From Megasphaera_A sueciensis (GTDB taxonomy: Bacteria > Bacillota > Negativicutes > Veillonellales > Megasphaeraceae), in the NCBI RefSeq assembly GCF_050219315.1, contig NZ_CP116939.1, forward strand, positions 1,922,001 to 1,986,000: a stretch of DNA of 64,000 nucleotides, in the 5' to 3' direction. A program made the translations under genes and the position numbers. Positions 42,210 through 51,056 of the stretch are shown here, piece after piece. The notes below the pieces were generated by a model. The model had not been told where the DNA came from. It saw only the letters and a list, made by a program, of their open reading frames with translations, and did not search any database. Position 1 is the first letter of the stretch. Each line of letters opens with the position of its first letter.

Positions 42210-43049
42210 TTATTCATCCATCCATTCCCCTTCAAAAGAAACTGCCGCCGGACCGGTCATATATACGTTGCCATCTTCTTCGTTATATTCAATATGAAGA
42301 GTCCCCAAGTATAAATTTACATCAACACTGCGGCCTGTAAATCCATTGAGATAAGACCCCACAGCACAAGCACAAGAACCCGTACCACACGCCAATGTTG
42401 CTCCCGCTCCGCGTTCCCATGTGCGAACTTTTATTGTTTTATTATCAACTACTTGAATGAAATTCATATTAGTTTTACGTGGAAATAGTGGATTTGTTTC
42501 AAATTTTGGTCCTAATACAGGTAAATCAACAGTTTTTACATTGCGCACATATGTCATCGTATGCGGGACTCCCATCAAGAGACTGGTTATTTTGTAGACT
42601 GCTCCATCAATATTAATCGGTTCATCCACAACCGGACCCGCAGGTCCGTTCATTGGAATGAGCGCACGATCGGTAAATGGTTTCCCCATATTAATTGTGA
42701 CAAGGCTAACTTTTCCGTCATTCCCAATAATAACCTCCGGTTTCATGATACCTGCTAATGTTTCTATGGTAAATTGTTTTTTATCAATAATCTGATGATC
42801 ATAAACATATTTAGCAAAACACCGAATTCCGTTGCCACACATTTCAGCTTCACTGCCATCGGCATTAATAATGCGCATTCGTACATCAGCCTTATCGCTT
42901 GGTACAATAACTATAATACCATCAGCTCCAATACCTGTATGTCGATCACAAAGCTGTACTGCCAACTGGGAAAAATCTTTGCCAGACCCATTTTTATCTT
43001 CAAAAAAAACAAAATCATTGCCTAAGCCATGCATTTTAACGAATTTCAT
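42210..43049 (-). CDS. dapF: Diaminopimelate epimerase
   Basis: Interconverts LL- and meso-diaminopimelate for lysine and peptidoglycan. The 279 aa protein has the start FVKMHGLGNDFV, the first catalytic Cys in MCGNGIRC (C71) and the second in ACGTGSCA near 220. The frame is open from an ATG at 43067 whose GGAGGG overlaps it. The ATG at 43049 matches family proteins and is chosen. Confidence 0.94.
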   Translation of the reverse strand: MKFVKMHGLGNDFVFFEDKNGSGKDFSQLAVQLCDRHTGIGADGIIVIVPSDKADVRMRIINADGSEAEMCGNGIRCFAKYVYDHQIIDKKQFTIETLAGIMKPEVIIGNDGKVSLVTINMGKPFTDRALIPMNGPAGPVVDEPINIDGAVYKITSLLMGVPHTMTYVRNVKTVDLPVLGPKFETNPLFPRKTNMNFIQVVDNKTIKVRTWERGAGATLACGTGSCACAVGSYLNGFTGRSVDVNLYLGTLHIEYNEEDGNVYMTGPAAVSFEGEWMDE

Positions 43050-43116
43050 TACTCTGTTTCCCTCCATACCAGCTATGACATAATTTCTTTACGATTTCTA
43101 TTATACATAACCGAAA

Positions 43117-43146
43117 TTGGTAATTATATGAAAATAATGCTATAAT
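43117..43146 (+). promoter_or_regulatory. Candidate promoter of the AraC-family gene
   Basis: TTGGTA-N18-TATAAT on the plus strand, with about 28 nt of leader to the ATG at 43180. Confidence 0.5.
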
Positions 43147-43179
43147 TATTGCAAATCCTGTCATATTGAGGAGGCTGTT

Positions 43180-44028
43180 ATGTATCAAAAAATAGGCTAT
43201 CTTGCTGAACAATTGCGTTTATTTTATATTTCAGATCGTACAGATCAAAAATTTCCTTATCATTATCATGATTTTGACAAAATTACTCTTTTTTTTCAAG
43301 GCGATGTGCAATATGAAATAGAAGGAAAAACATATTCGCTCCAGCCTTATGATATTGTTCTCGTACAAGCAGGGCAGCTGCATCGTCCAATTGTCCACAA
43401 CACGGCCAACTATGAACGCATAATAGCCTACTTGTCTCCTATGTTTTTTGAGGTGTACCGCAAGCAAGGTTGTGATTTATCCTGCATATTTAGTGAAGCT
43501 CGTTCCCATGTACTTCGGCAACCTCAAGAGGTCAGCAATATATACGGAATTTCATGCCGCATACGCCAAGCTTTTGATGAAAAAAAAGAAGATAGTCCTA
43601 TTTTACAGCAAACTCTTTTTCTGGAGTTCATGCTTTTCCTGGCTCGAGACGTCCGTGAACATCACATCGGTTACGTCAAAACAGGAAACCAAAATAGTAA
43701 AATACAAACTATTATAGAATATATAAATACACATCTGACAAATACCCTTTCTATTCCAGACATTGCTTCTCTTTTTTATATCAGTCCCGACTATCTTATG
43801 CATCTGTTCAAAAATGAAACAGGCTATTCTTTGGCAAATTATATTACTACCAAACGACTTCTCCTTGCCCGCAATCTAATTCAACAAGGATTTCCCCTTA
43901 CAACAGTCTGCTATGACAGTGGTTTTCGAAATTACTCTACCTTTTATCGTGCTTGGAAAAATCTTTTTCGAACTTCTCCACGACAGGGAACAAAGGGAGA
44001 TATAGGAAAACCTAAAATAGTAGATTAA
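43180..44028 (+). CDS. AraC-family transcriptional regulator
   Basis: A 282 aa protein. The N-terminal cupin sensor domain (HYHDFDKITLFF, about 25-36) is followed by the double helix-turn-helix. The first HTH is SIPDIASLFYISPDYLMHLF and the second carries the GFRNYSTFYRAWK signature near the C terminus. The ligand and targets are unknown. GAGGAGG precedes the ATG. Its last 4 nt overlap the end of the truncated PHP gene on the other strand. Confidence 0.88.
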   Translation: MYQKIGYLAEQLRLFYISDRTDQKFPYHYHDFDKITLFFQGDVQYEIEGKTYSLQPYDIVLVQAGQLHRPIVHNTANYERIIAYLSPMFFEVYRKQGCDLSCIFSEARSHVLRQPQEVSNIYGISCRIRQAFDEKKEDSPILQQTLFLEFMLFLARDVREHHIGYVKTGNQNSKIQTIIEYINTHLTNTLSIPDIASLFYISPDYLMHLFKNETGYSLANYITTKRLLLARNLIQQGFPLTTVCYDSGFRNYSTFYRAWKNLFRTSPRQGTKGDIGKPKIVD

Positions 44029-44252
44029 ATCCAGACACCGTTCATATTTTCTAAATAACGGGAAATAGAATACGATAGTTTTAAAAAAAAGTTTTTTTCT
44101 GCACTGCCCGACATTCCCGGACTATGATCAGATGTCCCCATTACTATGAATCCCTTTGCTTTAGCCGCTGCCAAATTTTCTTTCAACGTGCTATATGCGT
44201 ATCCACTGGCAACGGTATGGGTATGCAAATCAAATAATGATCTTACTGGCAA
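44025..44252 (-). pseudogene. PHP-domain phosphatase, truncated N-terminal fragment
   Basis: 75 codons from a TTG with an AGGAG site. DLHTHTVASGYAYSTL and MGTSDHSPGM are the first metal-binding blocks of YcdX-type PHP phosphatases. The frame continues to RYLENMNGVWI and stops, whereas the family is about 240 aa and has further His/Asp ligands. The rest is absent, so the product cannot be a complete enzyme. The truncation coincides with the end of the AraC gene. Confidence 0.7.
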
Positions 44253-44494
44253 TTAAGATACTGCTCCTTTCCTATGGCATAATTTTCTTCTGTCGGCGCA
44301 TATACATTAAATATGTTTTTCTTACAAGATACAATATAATGAATTCCTCCGCCTATAATTACTACCGCAGAAGGATACTATAGTTATGTAAAAACTTGTA
44401 AAAAAATAAGTTCTATATAATAATTTAAATGCATCAAAAATTTTATTTGATATATTTAAATTATGTATATAGAACTATGTACAAAACTAATTTT
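44253..44494. other. Gap behind the citrate operon, hairpin only
   Basis: Contains the start region of the truncated PHP gene and the long AT-rich terminator hairpin described next. No gene is seen. Confidence 0.5.
44409..44475 (-). terminator. Long AT-rich hairpin ending the citrate operon
   Basis: Arms of about 30 nt pair at 27 positions (AGTTCTATATA, TAATTTAAAT, ATCAAA and complements) around a short loop. On the minus strand TTATTTTTTTAC follows. It lies about 20 nt after the citF stop. The length is unusual for a terminator. Confidence 0.65.
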
Positions 44495-46036
44495 TTATAC
44501 TATAACTTTATGGACGACATCAATAATAGTGCCATCTCTATATTCCACAACTCCTACAATATCTTTACTAACGCGAATAGGTTGGGGTTTACCACAAATT
44601 TTTTCAGCCTTTTCAGTTAATTCTTCGATCGTAAATAAAGGTAATTTGACCTTTTTAAATTTTTCCACTAAATCTTGGCGCCGTGGATTAACTGCCAATC
44701 CATACTCAGTTGCCAAAACATCAATTGTTTCACCAGGTGTAGTGATAGTTTGAATTTCATCTTTAAGTATAGGCATGCGACTACGTGTAAGATTTGCCGT
44801 AATAATCGTCATTTTAGCACCCGCGGCTGCATCACTATGCCCGCCGGATCCTCCCATAATAGTACCATCAGACCCCGTAATAACATTGACATTAAAATGC
44901 TTATCCATCTCCGTAGCACCTAAAACAGCACAATCCAATTGATTTACAATACACCCTGAGTTATATGGGCTTGCATATAAATTAGCATCAACTTCAATAT
45001 GGTGATCATGTTTACTTAACGATTCAATAGCATCTAAATCAAAGTCTTGTACATCAAAAATGGTGGTAAATAGTCCCTCTTCGAACATTTTGACTAGATA
45101 TCCCGTAATCCCCCCCATAACAAAACTTCCCTTTACATTATTCGCTTTCATAATATTGCTAAGGTAAGCAGCTACAGCAAGAGATGCTCCCCCAGCGCCT
45201 GTCTGAAAAGAAAATCCATCAATTAAAAGCCCAGAAGCTGCAATTGCCTTTGCTGCATATTGAGCAATTTTCAATTGTACGGGATCTTTTGTTATTTTTG
45301 TTGTACCGGAGACTATTCCTTTAGGATTTCCAATATAATCAATTTTGACAACATAATCAACACGACTCTGATTAATAGAAATAGGCGTCACCGGATATTC
45401 AACTAAATGGTCTGTTACCGCTATGACATAATCCGCATATTCTGCATCAGGATAGGCATATCCCAATGATCCACATGCGGTTTCCCCTTCTCTCCCACTT
45501 ATATTTCCATAAGTATCTGCTGTAGGAGAAGCAACAAAAGCTACATCAATATGTAATTGCCCACACTCTATAGCTCGAGGGCGACCTCCATGTGTTCTAA
45601 ACATGACAGGTTTTTTAAACAACCCTTCTGAAATTGCTTTAGCTACTGGACCAGACGCATAATTTGTATCTAATGATGTTACAACGCCTTTTTTTACATA
45701 CTCAATCAACTCTTCATGAATTGGAAAAATTGCACTTGCTGCTATCGTCAAATTTTTAATTCCCAATTTATCAGCTGTTTTTATAACTTGTAAAAGAAGT
45801 CCATCTCCATTCCTAAAATGATGGTGAAAACTAATTGTCATTCCATCTGTAATCGGAATTGCTTTAAAAACAGCCTCTAAATCTTTCATAACTTTATTTG
45901 TACCAGGTTTAACGTACTTAATATGAGGTGCTTGTCTTTTCATGTCCGGCAAAGCAGCAAAGGCCCCGGCATAAGGCTGCAATTTTCCAAATCCTTCAAT
46001 TATATCTGGTATATCTCGGCCAACTGCATTTTTCAT
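44495..46036 (-). CDS. citF: Citrate lyase alpha subunit (citrate CoA-transferase)
   Basis: A 513 aa protein. It exchanges the acetyl group on the CitD-bound prosthetic group for citrate. ITDGMTISFHHHFRNGDG near 80 and the glycine-rich DGTIMGGSGGHSDAAAGAK near 395 are characteristic of CitF. It follows citE by 3 nt in the citDEF order. AGGTGG precedes the ATG. It is the last gene of the minus-strand citrate unit. Confidence 0.95.
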   Translation of the reverse strand: MKNAVGRDIPDIIEGFGKLQPYAGAFAALPDMKRQAPHIKYVKPGTNKVMKDLEAVFKAIPITDGMTISFHHHFRNGDGLLLQVIKTADKLGIKNLTIAASAIFPIHEELIEYVKKGVVTSLDTNYASGPVAKAISEGLFKKPVMFRTHGGRPRAIECGQLHIDVAFVASPTADTYGNISGREGETACGSLGYAYPDAEYADYVIAVTDHLVEYPVTPISINQSRVDYVVKIDYIGNPKGIVSGTTKITKDPVQLKIAQYAAKAIAASGLLIDGFSFQTGAGGASLAVAAYLSNIMKANNVKGSFVMGGITGYLVKMFEEGLFTTIFDVQDFDLDAIESLSKHDHHIEVDANLYASPYNSGCIVNQLDCAVLGATEMDKHFNVNVITGSDGTIMGGSGGHSDAAAGAKMTIITANLTRSRMPILKDEIQTITTPGETIDVLATEYGLAVNPRRQDLVEKFKKVKLPLFTIEELTEKAEKICGKPQPIRVSKDIVGVVEYRDGTIIDVVHKVIV

Positions 46037-46039
46037 AGT

Positions 46040-46903
46040 TTATTCCACCTCCAATAAGTTCAACAATTTAGCTAATTCAATTGTTCTATTAGCACGAGAA
46101 ACAATTGGCGCATCAATCATTTTACCATTTACCGCAATAACACCTGTCCCTCTATTTTTACCCTCCTCAATAGCCTGCAAAACCCGCAATGCCCAACTAA
46201 TCTCTGCTCCAGTCGGTGCATATACGTTGTGAATTGCGTCTATTTGCCGCGGATTAATAGATAATTTTCCTTTAAATCCCATATTTTTTGCCATCATGGT
46301 ATCTTTAATCAACCCAGCTTCGTCTTGAACATCTGTAAAAGGTGTATCTACACCATCTATGTTAGCCGCTGCCGATGCATTGGCAACAACGGCACGGGCC
46401 ATAAATATCTCTGTTCCTTCTTTACTCCGAGCGGTACCCAGCCCAGCAGTATAGTCTTCTGCACCTAAACAAATGGCAGTAACACGGTCATCCGAGAGTG
46501 CAATCTCCAACGCATGTGCAACTCCCATAGGTGTTTCCAGCAATGGCATAACTAAAACGGGTTTCTGTCCTGGCTTTTCAGCGGATTTAATGAGTGCTAT
46601 TTGTTCCTTTACATCAGCTGCACTTTCAATTTTAGGCAACATAAGTGCATCTGGCTCACAGGGTACAATTACTTTAATATCTTTAGCGCCCTTAGCTACT
46701 AACGGATTAACTCTAACAACGGTTTCACAACCATGATAATCCACAGTTTGTAAAGCTTGCGCCACTAAATTGCGGGCTGCATCTTTTTCTAATGGTGATA
46801 CTGCATCTTCTAAATCAAGAATGACACCATCGGCACCAAAAACACCGCCTGACTGCACATTACCTGGATTATTACCGGGTAAAAACAATAATGTTCTTCT
46901 CAT
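46040..46903 (-). CDS. citE: Citrate lyase beta subunit (citryl-CoA lyase)
   Basis: A 287 aa protein. It cleaves the citryl thioester to oxaloacetate and regenerates the acetyl carrier. The start RRTLLFLPGN, GVILDLEDAVSP (Mg ligand region), LPKIESA and CLGAEDYTAGLG are conserved. It lies 2 nt behind citD, inside the tightly packed citDEF set. Confidence 0.95.
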   Translation of the reverse strand: MRRTLLFLPGNNPGNVQSGGVFGADGVILDLEDAVSPLEKDAARNLVAQALQTVDYHGCETVVRVNPLVAKGAKDIKVIVPCEPDALMLPKIESAADVKEQIALIKSAEKPGQKPVLVMPLLETPMGVAHALEIALSDDRVTAICLGAEDYTAGLGTARSKEGTEIFMARAVVANASAAANIDGVDTPFTDVQDEAGLIKDTMMAKNMGFKGKLSINPRQIDAIHNVYAPTGAEISWALRVLQAIEEGKNRGTGVIAVNGKMIDAPIVSRANRTIELAKLLNLLEVE

Positions 46904-46905
46904 AT

Positions 46906-47181
46906 TTATGCCTCCTTAGTCATACCGGCACGCTGTAATGCTGTTTTTACTCTGGCCTGTATAGTGCAGTCCAATGCACCCTTATCGACAGCTTTAATGA
47001 CCACATCATTTACATTTAAATGTTTACATACCTGTTCAATTGTCCGCTTAATCGCTGTTCCATATTGCAATAAAACGGTACTTGTTAATTCTATTTTTAT
47101 ACCGGTTCCCGGTATAGTCTCGCTTACTACAATATGAATATCATTTGACTCTAGCGTTCCTGCTTGTCCTTGTTTATTCAT
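46906..47181 (-). CDS. citD: Citrate lyase gamma subunit (acyl carrier protein)
   Basis: A 91 aa carrier. Ser12 in AGTLESNDIH is the attachment site of the phosphoribosyl-dephospho-CoA group made and attached by CitG and CitX. The rest is the compact carrier fold (TSTVLLQYG, VKDKGALD-like VDKGALDCTIQAR). It precedes citE and citF as usual. Confidence 0.95.
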   Translation of the reverse strand: MNKQGQAGTLESNDIHIVVSETIPGTGIKIELTSTVLLQYGTAIKRTIEQVCKHLNVNDVVIKAVDKGALDCTIQARVKTALQRAGMTKEA

Positions 47182-47197
47182 TTTATCATCTCCTAGA

Positions 47198-48526
47198 TTA
47201 GCTAATCATTTTCATAATAATAGCGGCAGCAACAACTGTACAAGCCCCACCAATACGTGTAGAAATTTGTGAGAACGGCATTAGCTCCATACGTCCACAA
47301 GAAGACAGAATGGCAACATCACCAGTTCCACCCAATCCACTATGACAACATGTAACACATGCAGATTCTACAGGATACATATTCATTAATTTTCCTACAA
47401 AAAAGCCAGAAGAAATCATTCCTATAACAGTAGCCAATACGGTAAGAACATATGCCGGTGTTATAGATTCCACAACCTGATTCCAAGGTGTATATAGTAC
47501 ACCAACACCAACGAGCAATGCCCATGTCAAATTACCCGATACAAATTTATATAACTGAAATGCACCTTGTTCAATCTGCGATGGCATTATCCCCAACGCT
47601 TTTACAATTGCTGCCGAAAGAATCATAATAATCGGTGCTGGAATTGGAATAACTAAATTAAGAACAAGACCAAAAATATAGAAAGAACAAGCCATAATAA
47701 GACCGGCTCCCATTAATTGCAAGTCAACGGTTTGATGTTCTGATTGGAGATTTTTAAGTTCAATATCATCTCCAGATTTAACTAAAGTACCATTTCCCGT
47801 CCATTCAGGTTTTCGTTCACCAATTTTTTTTAAAGAACCCGCTGCCATAATGGCAAATACATTTCCCAACATAGCTGCCGGAACTAACATTGCAATAAAG
47901 TTATTGGGCGATTGATCCAAAATTTCAGAATAAGCAACCGATAAAGGCAGAATACCTTCCCCAACACCACCAGAAAGAATAGGAATAACAACATAAAAAA
48001 AAGATTTGTAAGTACCTATTCCCATAACCGTTCCAACCGCTACACCGGCAGCAACAGCTACAAAGGTCCCTATAATCAACGGAACAAACATACGCAAAAA
48101 ACCCTGAATCAGAACTTTGCGAACCATTCCTAAAATGCTTCCAACAACCAAGCATGAAATATAAAAATACAAAAAATTAGCATTTTTCGTAAAAGCCGTA
48201 ATAGCTTTTATCGCGGCAGGATTTAATAAATTATAAAATACCATAAAAGAAGGAACAAAAATAGATAATATGGCAGGTCCTCCAATATCTTTCAAAATAG
48301 GTACTTTTAAACCGATATCACCTAATAACATTCCCATAATCATCATAACAGCAATGCCGCCAATCATATCTGCCGGAAGTTTTCCCCATACAGCCGCACC
48401 AAAAATAATAACTGCCAAAATAAGATAAATAGGAAGTGGCAGAGATCCAATTTTAAAAGAAAGCAATGGATGATTCTTCTTTCCTGCAGGTTGGCTGACT
48501 ACCGTTTGATGTGAAATATTTTCCAT
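47198..48526 (-). CDS. citS: 2-hydroxycarboxylate transporter (CitS/CitP type citrate carrier)
   Basis: A 442 aa secondary transporter with about 11 hydrophobic segments. The two 2HCT re-entrant loop signatures are visible as PILSGGVGEGILPLS near 195 and GLGGTGDVAILSS near 415. The family exchanges or symports citrate or malate. The lyase genes downstream argue for citrate. The frame is open from 48571, but that start overlaps the likely -10 box. The GAGAGGAG before 48526 fixes the ATG. It is first in citS-citDEF. Confidence 0.88.
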   Translation of the reverse strand: MENISHQTVVSQPAGKKNHPLLSFKIGSLPLPIYLILAVIIFGAAVWGKLPADMIGGIAVMMIMGMLLGDIGLKVPILKDIGGPAILSIFVPSFMVFYNLLNPAAIKAITAFTKNANFLYFYISCLVVGSILGMVRKVLIQGFLRMFVPLIIGTFVAVAAGVAVGTVMGIGTYKSFFYVVIPILSGGVGEGILPLSVAYSEILDQSPNNFIAMLVPAAMLGNVFAIMAAGSLKKIGERKPEWTGNGTLVKSGDDIELKNLQSEHQTVDLQLMGAGLIMACSFYIFGLVLNLVIPIPAPIIMILSAAIVKALGIMPSQIEQGAFQLYKFVSGNLTWALLVGVGVLYTPWNQVVESITPAYVLTVLATVIGMISSGFFVGKLMNMYPVESACVTCCHSGLGGTGDVAILSSCGRMELMPFSQISTRIGGACTVVAAAIIMKMIS

Positions 48527-48569
48527 AAAAACAACTCCTCTCGAATTTACAACTGTCTTTGACAACGCC

Positions 48570-48638
48570 ATTATAGATGTATATGGGAGAAGTGAATAGA
48601 ATTAGAAATTTATGTTTTATTTTTGTAACTTATGTTAC
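48570..48638 (-). promoter_or_regulatory. Probable activator-dependent promoter of the transporter and lyase genes
   Basis: TATAAT on the minus strand (48570-48575) has no matching -35 box. Upstream, GTAAC-ATAA-GTTAC is a perfect inverted repeat (48625-48638) overlapping the stop of the response-regulator gene, centred near -68. It may bind the CitB-type regulator. The site assignment is inferred. Confidence 0.45.
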
Positions 48639-49330
48639 TTTTCTTTATTATTGAACATATATTGGTACATCAAAACCGGTCTTCCTACAGCACGATACTG
48701 CAAAGTACCTTTTATAACACCTTGTTCTTCTAAATAATTTAAATATTTTTTTAGAGATATCCGTGATATTCTTGTCTGCGTTGTTAATTTTTTTATACTA
48801 AACATTCCTTCTTGTGATGCTACGATTTGTTTCACTGACAACAGCGTCTGTTTATCAATTCCCTTTGGACAGAAATTGGCAGATTGGTTTTTAGGAAATA
48901 TCTTTTTATCTAATGTTGATTGTTCAATAGATATACTGGCATTTAATATTTCTATCCTATTTTTATAAGTATTTAATGCCAAAGCCATTCTTTCGAAAGT
49001 AAAAGGTTTAATAATATAATCAACAACTCCATGCGAAAGCGCAAATTTAACATCTTTAGCTGATTGAGCTGCCGTTACCATAATAACATCTATATGATTA
49101 TATTCCCTTTTTACTTTTTCCAAAAAAGCAATACCGTCCATTTGAGGCATAAAGACATCTAACAAAATCAAATCAACATTATTGGATTTTTTCTTTAAAA
49201 AACTCATGGCATCAACACCATTATTTACACTTCCAACTAATGAAAAACCTTGAATTTTCATTAAAAAGGTTTTATTAATTTCTGCTACCATAGGGTCATC
49301 TTCAATGATCAATACGTGAATCAAACTCAT
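48635..49330 (-). CDS. citB: CitB/DcuR-family response regulator
   Basis: A 231 aa protein. The receiver domain has DD at 11-12, the phosphorylated Asp58 in LLDVFMPQMDG and Lys near 107. The C-terminal helix-turn-helix is of the CitB/DcuR type (SIKKLTTQTRISRISLKKYL). It overlaps the sensor gene by 4 nt. It is expected to activate the transporter/lyase unit and perhaps citC in the presence of citrate. Confidence 0.9.
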   Translation of the reverse strand: MSLIHVLIIEDDPMVAEINKTFLMKIQGFSLVGSVNNGVDAMSFLKKKSNNVDLILLDVFMPQMDGIAFLEKVKREYNHIDVIMVTAAQSAKDVKFALSHGVVDYIIKPFTFERMALALNTYKNRIEILNASISIEQSTLDKKIFPKNQSANFCPKGIDKQTLLSVKQIVASQEGMFSIKKLTTQTRISRISLKKYLNYLEEQGVIKGTLQYRAVGRPVLMYQYMFNNKEK

Positions 49331-50901
49331 ACTTCCTTTCTCGGAAATAATGTAACAACAAAAATCGTTTTATACATGTCGTCACTATCAAAGTTAATAG
49401 TTCCACTGTATTTCTCTACTACTTTTCCCACTAAAAATAGTCCAAACCCTCGATTTTCCCCTTTTGTTGAATACCCTTTCTGAAAAATAGTACTAAAATC
49501 AGGAGTACTAATTCCTCTGCCCGTATCAGATATTTGTATAAACCACTTATCCACCTCCTGTCGTACCAAAACATTTACGTTTTTTGTTTTAGTAAACTGT
49601 ACTGCATCAATAGCATTATCAATTAAATTGCCAATAACCGTAACCAAACCATTTCTAAGATCATTATCCTTAATTTTAGGAATAATGATCTTACTGTCTA
49701 AAATTAAATTTACTCCCATTTCCCGACTGCGGCTTAGTTTACTCTGAAGGAATGAAGACATAATAGAATCATCAACATGTTTTTGTATCCATTTTATCTC
49801 ATTCTCTTCCATGGTCGATAACTGCTGAATATATTCCGACAATTCTTGATACTTTTCATTAAGAATCAATCCATTTATGATATGTAATTTATTTCTAAAC
49901 TCATGCGTTTGAGAACGTAATGCTTCAACATACCTTTTTACCCCGGTCAATTCTTCTGCAAGTTTTTTAACATCCGCTAAGTCTCTAAATGTAGCAAGAG
50001 ATCCTATTATCTTTCCTTCAACAATTAATGGGCGCCTGTTAGTTAATATATATACATCGTTAATTTTTTGTTCTTGATCCATTTCCGCAGTACCAGAAAA
50101 TACAACATCTGTCATCCGTGTATTGGGAATTACTTCTGCCGCATTTTTTCCTACTAATTCACCAACAATGCCTGCCTGACGAAATATACGTTTTGCTTCT
50201 TCATTGACAACAATTAATTTTCCTTCCATGTCAACAACTATAACACCTTCCCGTACCGATTGTATAACGGTGTTTCTTTCTACGGTAAGACGTGCAATAG
50301 CAAAAGGCTCCATCCCCAACAAAGTATGTTTAATATGAAGTGCAACAACAATGGCTAAGCCTACTCCACAAGCAAATACAACAATAAGAATTAAAAAAAA
50401 TTGTATATTTCTTTTTAAAATTGCTTGCTGAACTTCATCCATAGATACACCCGTAACTACTGCACCTATGACACTATCCTCTTTATAAATAGGACAAAAT
50501 GCCCGAATAGATTTTCCTAAAGTTCCCTCTCCTAATGAAGTATAACTAAATCCCTTCAATGCTGCAATTTCATCTCCCCCAACAATATGTTTGCCAATTA
50601 AATTAACATTAGGATGAGATAATCGATTTCCTTGTTTATCAATAACAACTATAAATTCTACACCCGTTTCCTTTTGCAATGCTTCCGTAAATTTTTGGAC
50701 ACAGGCATGTTGCTCTTTATTACTTATCGCATTAATTATTTCAGGAGAAATCGCTACCATTGAAGATATTGCTTTTGCTCTGTTTCCTATTTCATTTTGT
50801 ACAGTTTTGTTTGCATTTGAACTCAAAAAAATAAATGCAATACACAAAGAAGAAAGTAATATAACACTTACCAACAATACCAATTTTGTTTGCAGTTTCA
50901 T
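49327..50901 (-). CDS. citA: CitA/DcuS-family sensor histidine kinase
   Basis: A 524 aa protein. An N-terminal membrane helix (5-28), a periplasmic PAS/Cache sensor (about 35-160), a second membrane helix (167-190), a cytosolic PAS (about 210-310), the SpoOB-like phosphoacceptor (SQTHEFRNKLH, His333) and the ATPase (NLIDNAIDA, DTGRGI, RGFGLFLV) come in this order. In relatives the periplasmic domain binds citrate or C4-dicarboxylates. It is first gene of a kinase-regulator pair, with a promoter in the divergent gap. Confidence 0.92.
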   Translation of the reverse strand: MKLQTKLVLLVSVILLSSLCIAFIFLSSNANKTVQNEIGNRAKAISSMVAISPEIINAISNKEQHACVQKFTEALQKETGVEFIVVIDKQGNRLSHPNVNLIGKHIVGGDEIAALKGFSYTSLGEGTLGKSIRAFCPIYKEDSVIGAVVTGVSMDEVQQAILKRNIQFFLILIVVFACGVGLAIVVALHIKHTLLGMEPFAIARLTVERNTVIQSVREGVIVVDMEGKLIVVNEEAKRIFRQAGIVGELVGKNAAEVIPNTRMTDVVFSGTAEMDQEQKINDVYILTNRRPLIVEGKIIGSLATFRDLADVKKLAEELTGVKRYVEALRSQTHEFRNKLHIINGLILNEKYQELSEYIQQLSTMEENEIKWIQKHVDDSIMSSFLQSKLSRSREMGVNLILDSKIIIPKIKDNDLRNGLVTVIGNLIDNAIDAVQFTKTKNVNVLVRQEVDKWFIQISDTGRGISTPDFSTIFQKGYSTKGENRGFGLFLVGKVVEKYSGTINFDSDDMYKTIFVVTLFPRKEV

Positions 50902-50942
50902 TAAAATTCCCCTATATACTCAGTAATATTTTTCTTATTTTA

Positions 50943-51020
50943 ATAATACTATATATAGTAATAATTGTCAGATTTATGTAAGTAATGTAAGTACATGATT
51001 TATATAAATTCTGATATAAT
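50943..51020. promoter_or_regulatory. Divergent citrate control region with tandem 9 bp repeats
   Basis: Minus strand: CTGACA-N17-TATTAT (50943-50971) for the sensor gene. Plus strand: TATAAT at 51015-51020 for citC without a good -35. Between them ATGTAAGTA occurs twice in direct tandem (50976-50984 and 50985-50993), centred near -42 for citC. This suits an activator such as the CitB-type regulator. Confidence 0.6.
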
Positions 51021-51056
51021 TTATATAAAAAAGAGTTCATAAGGAGGGGACATACA

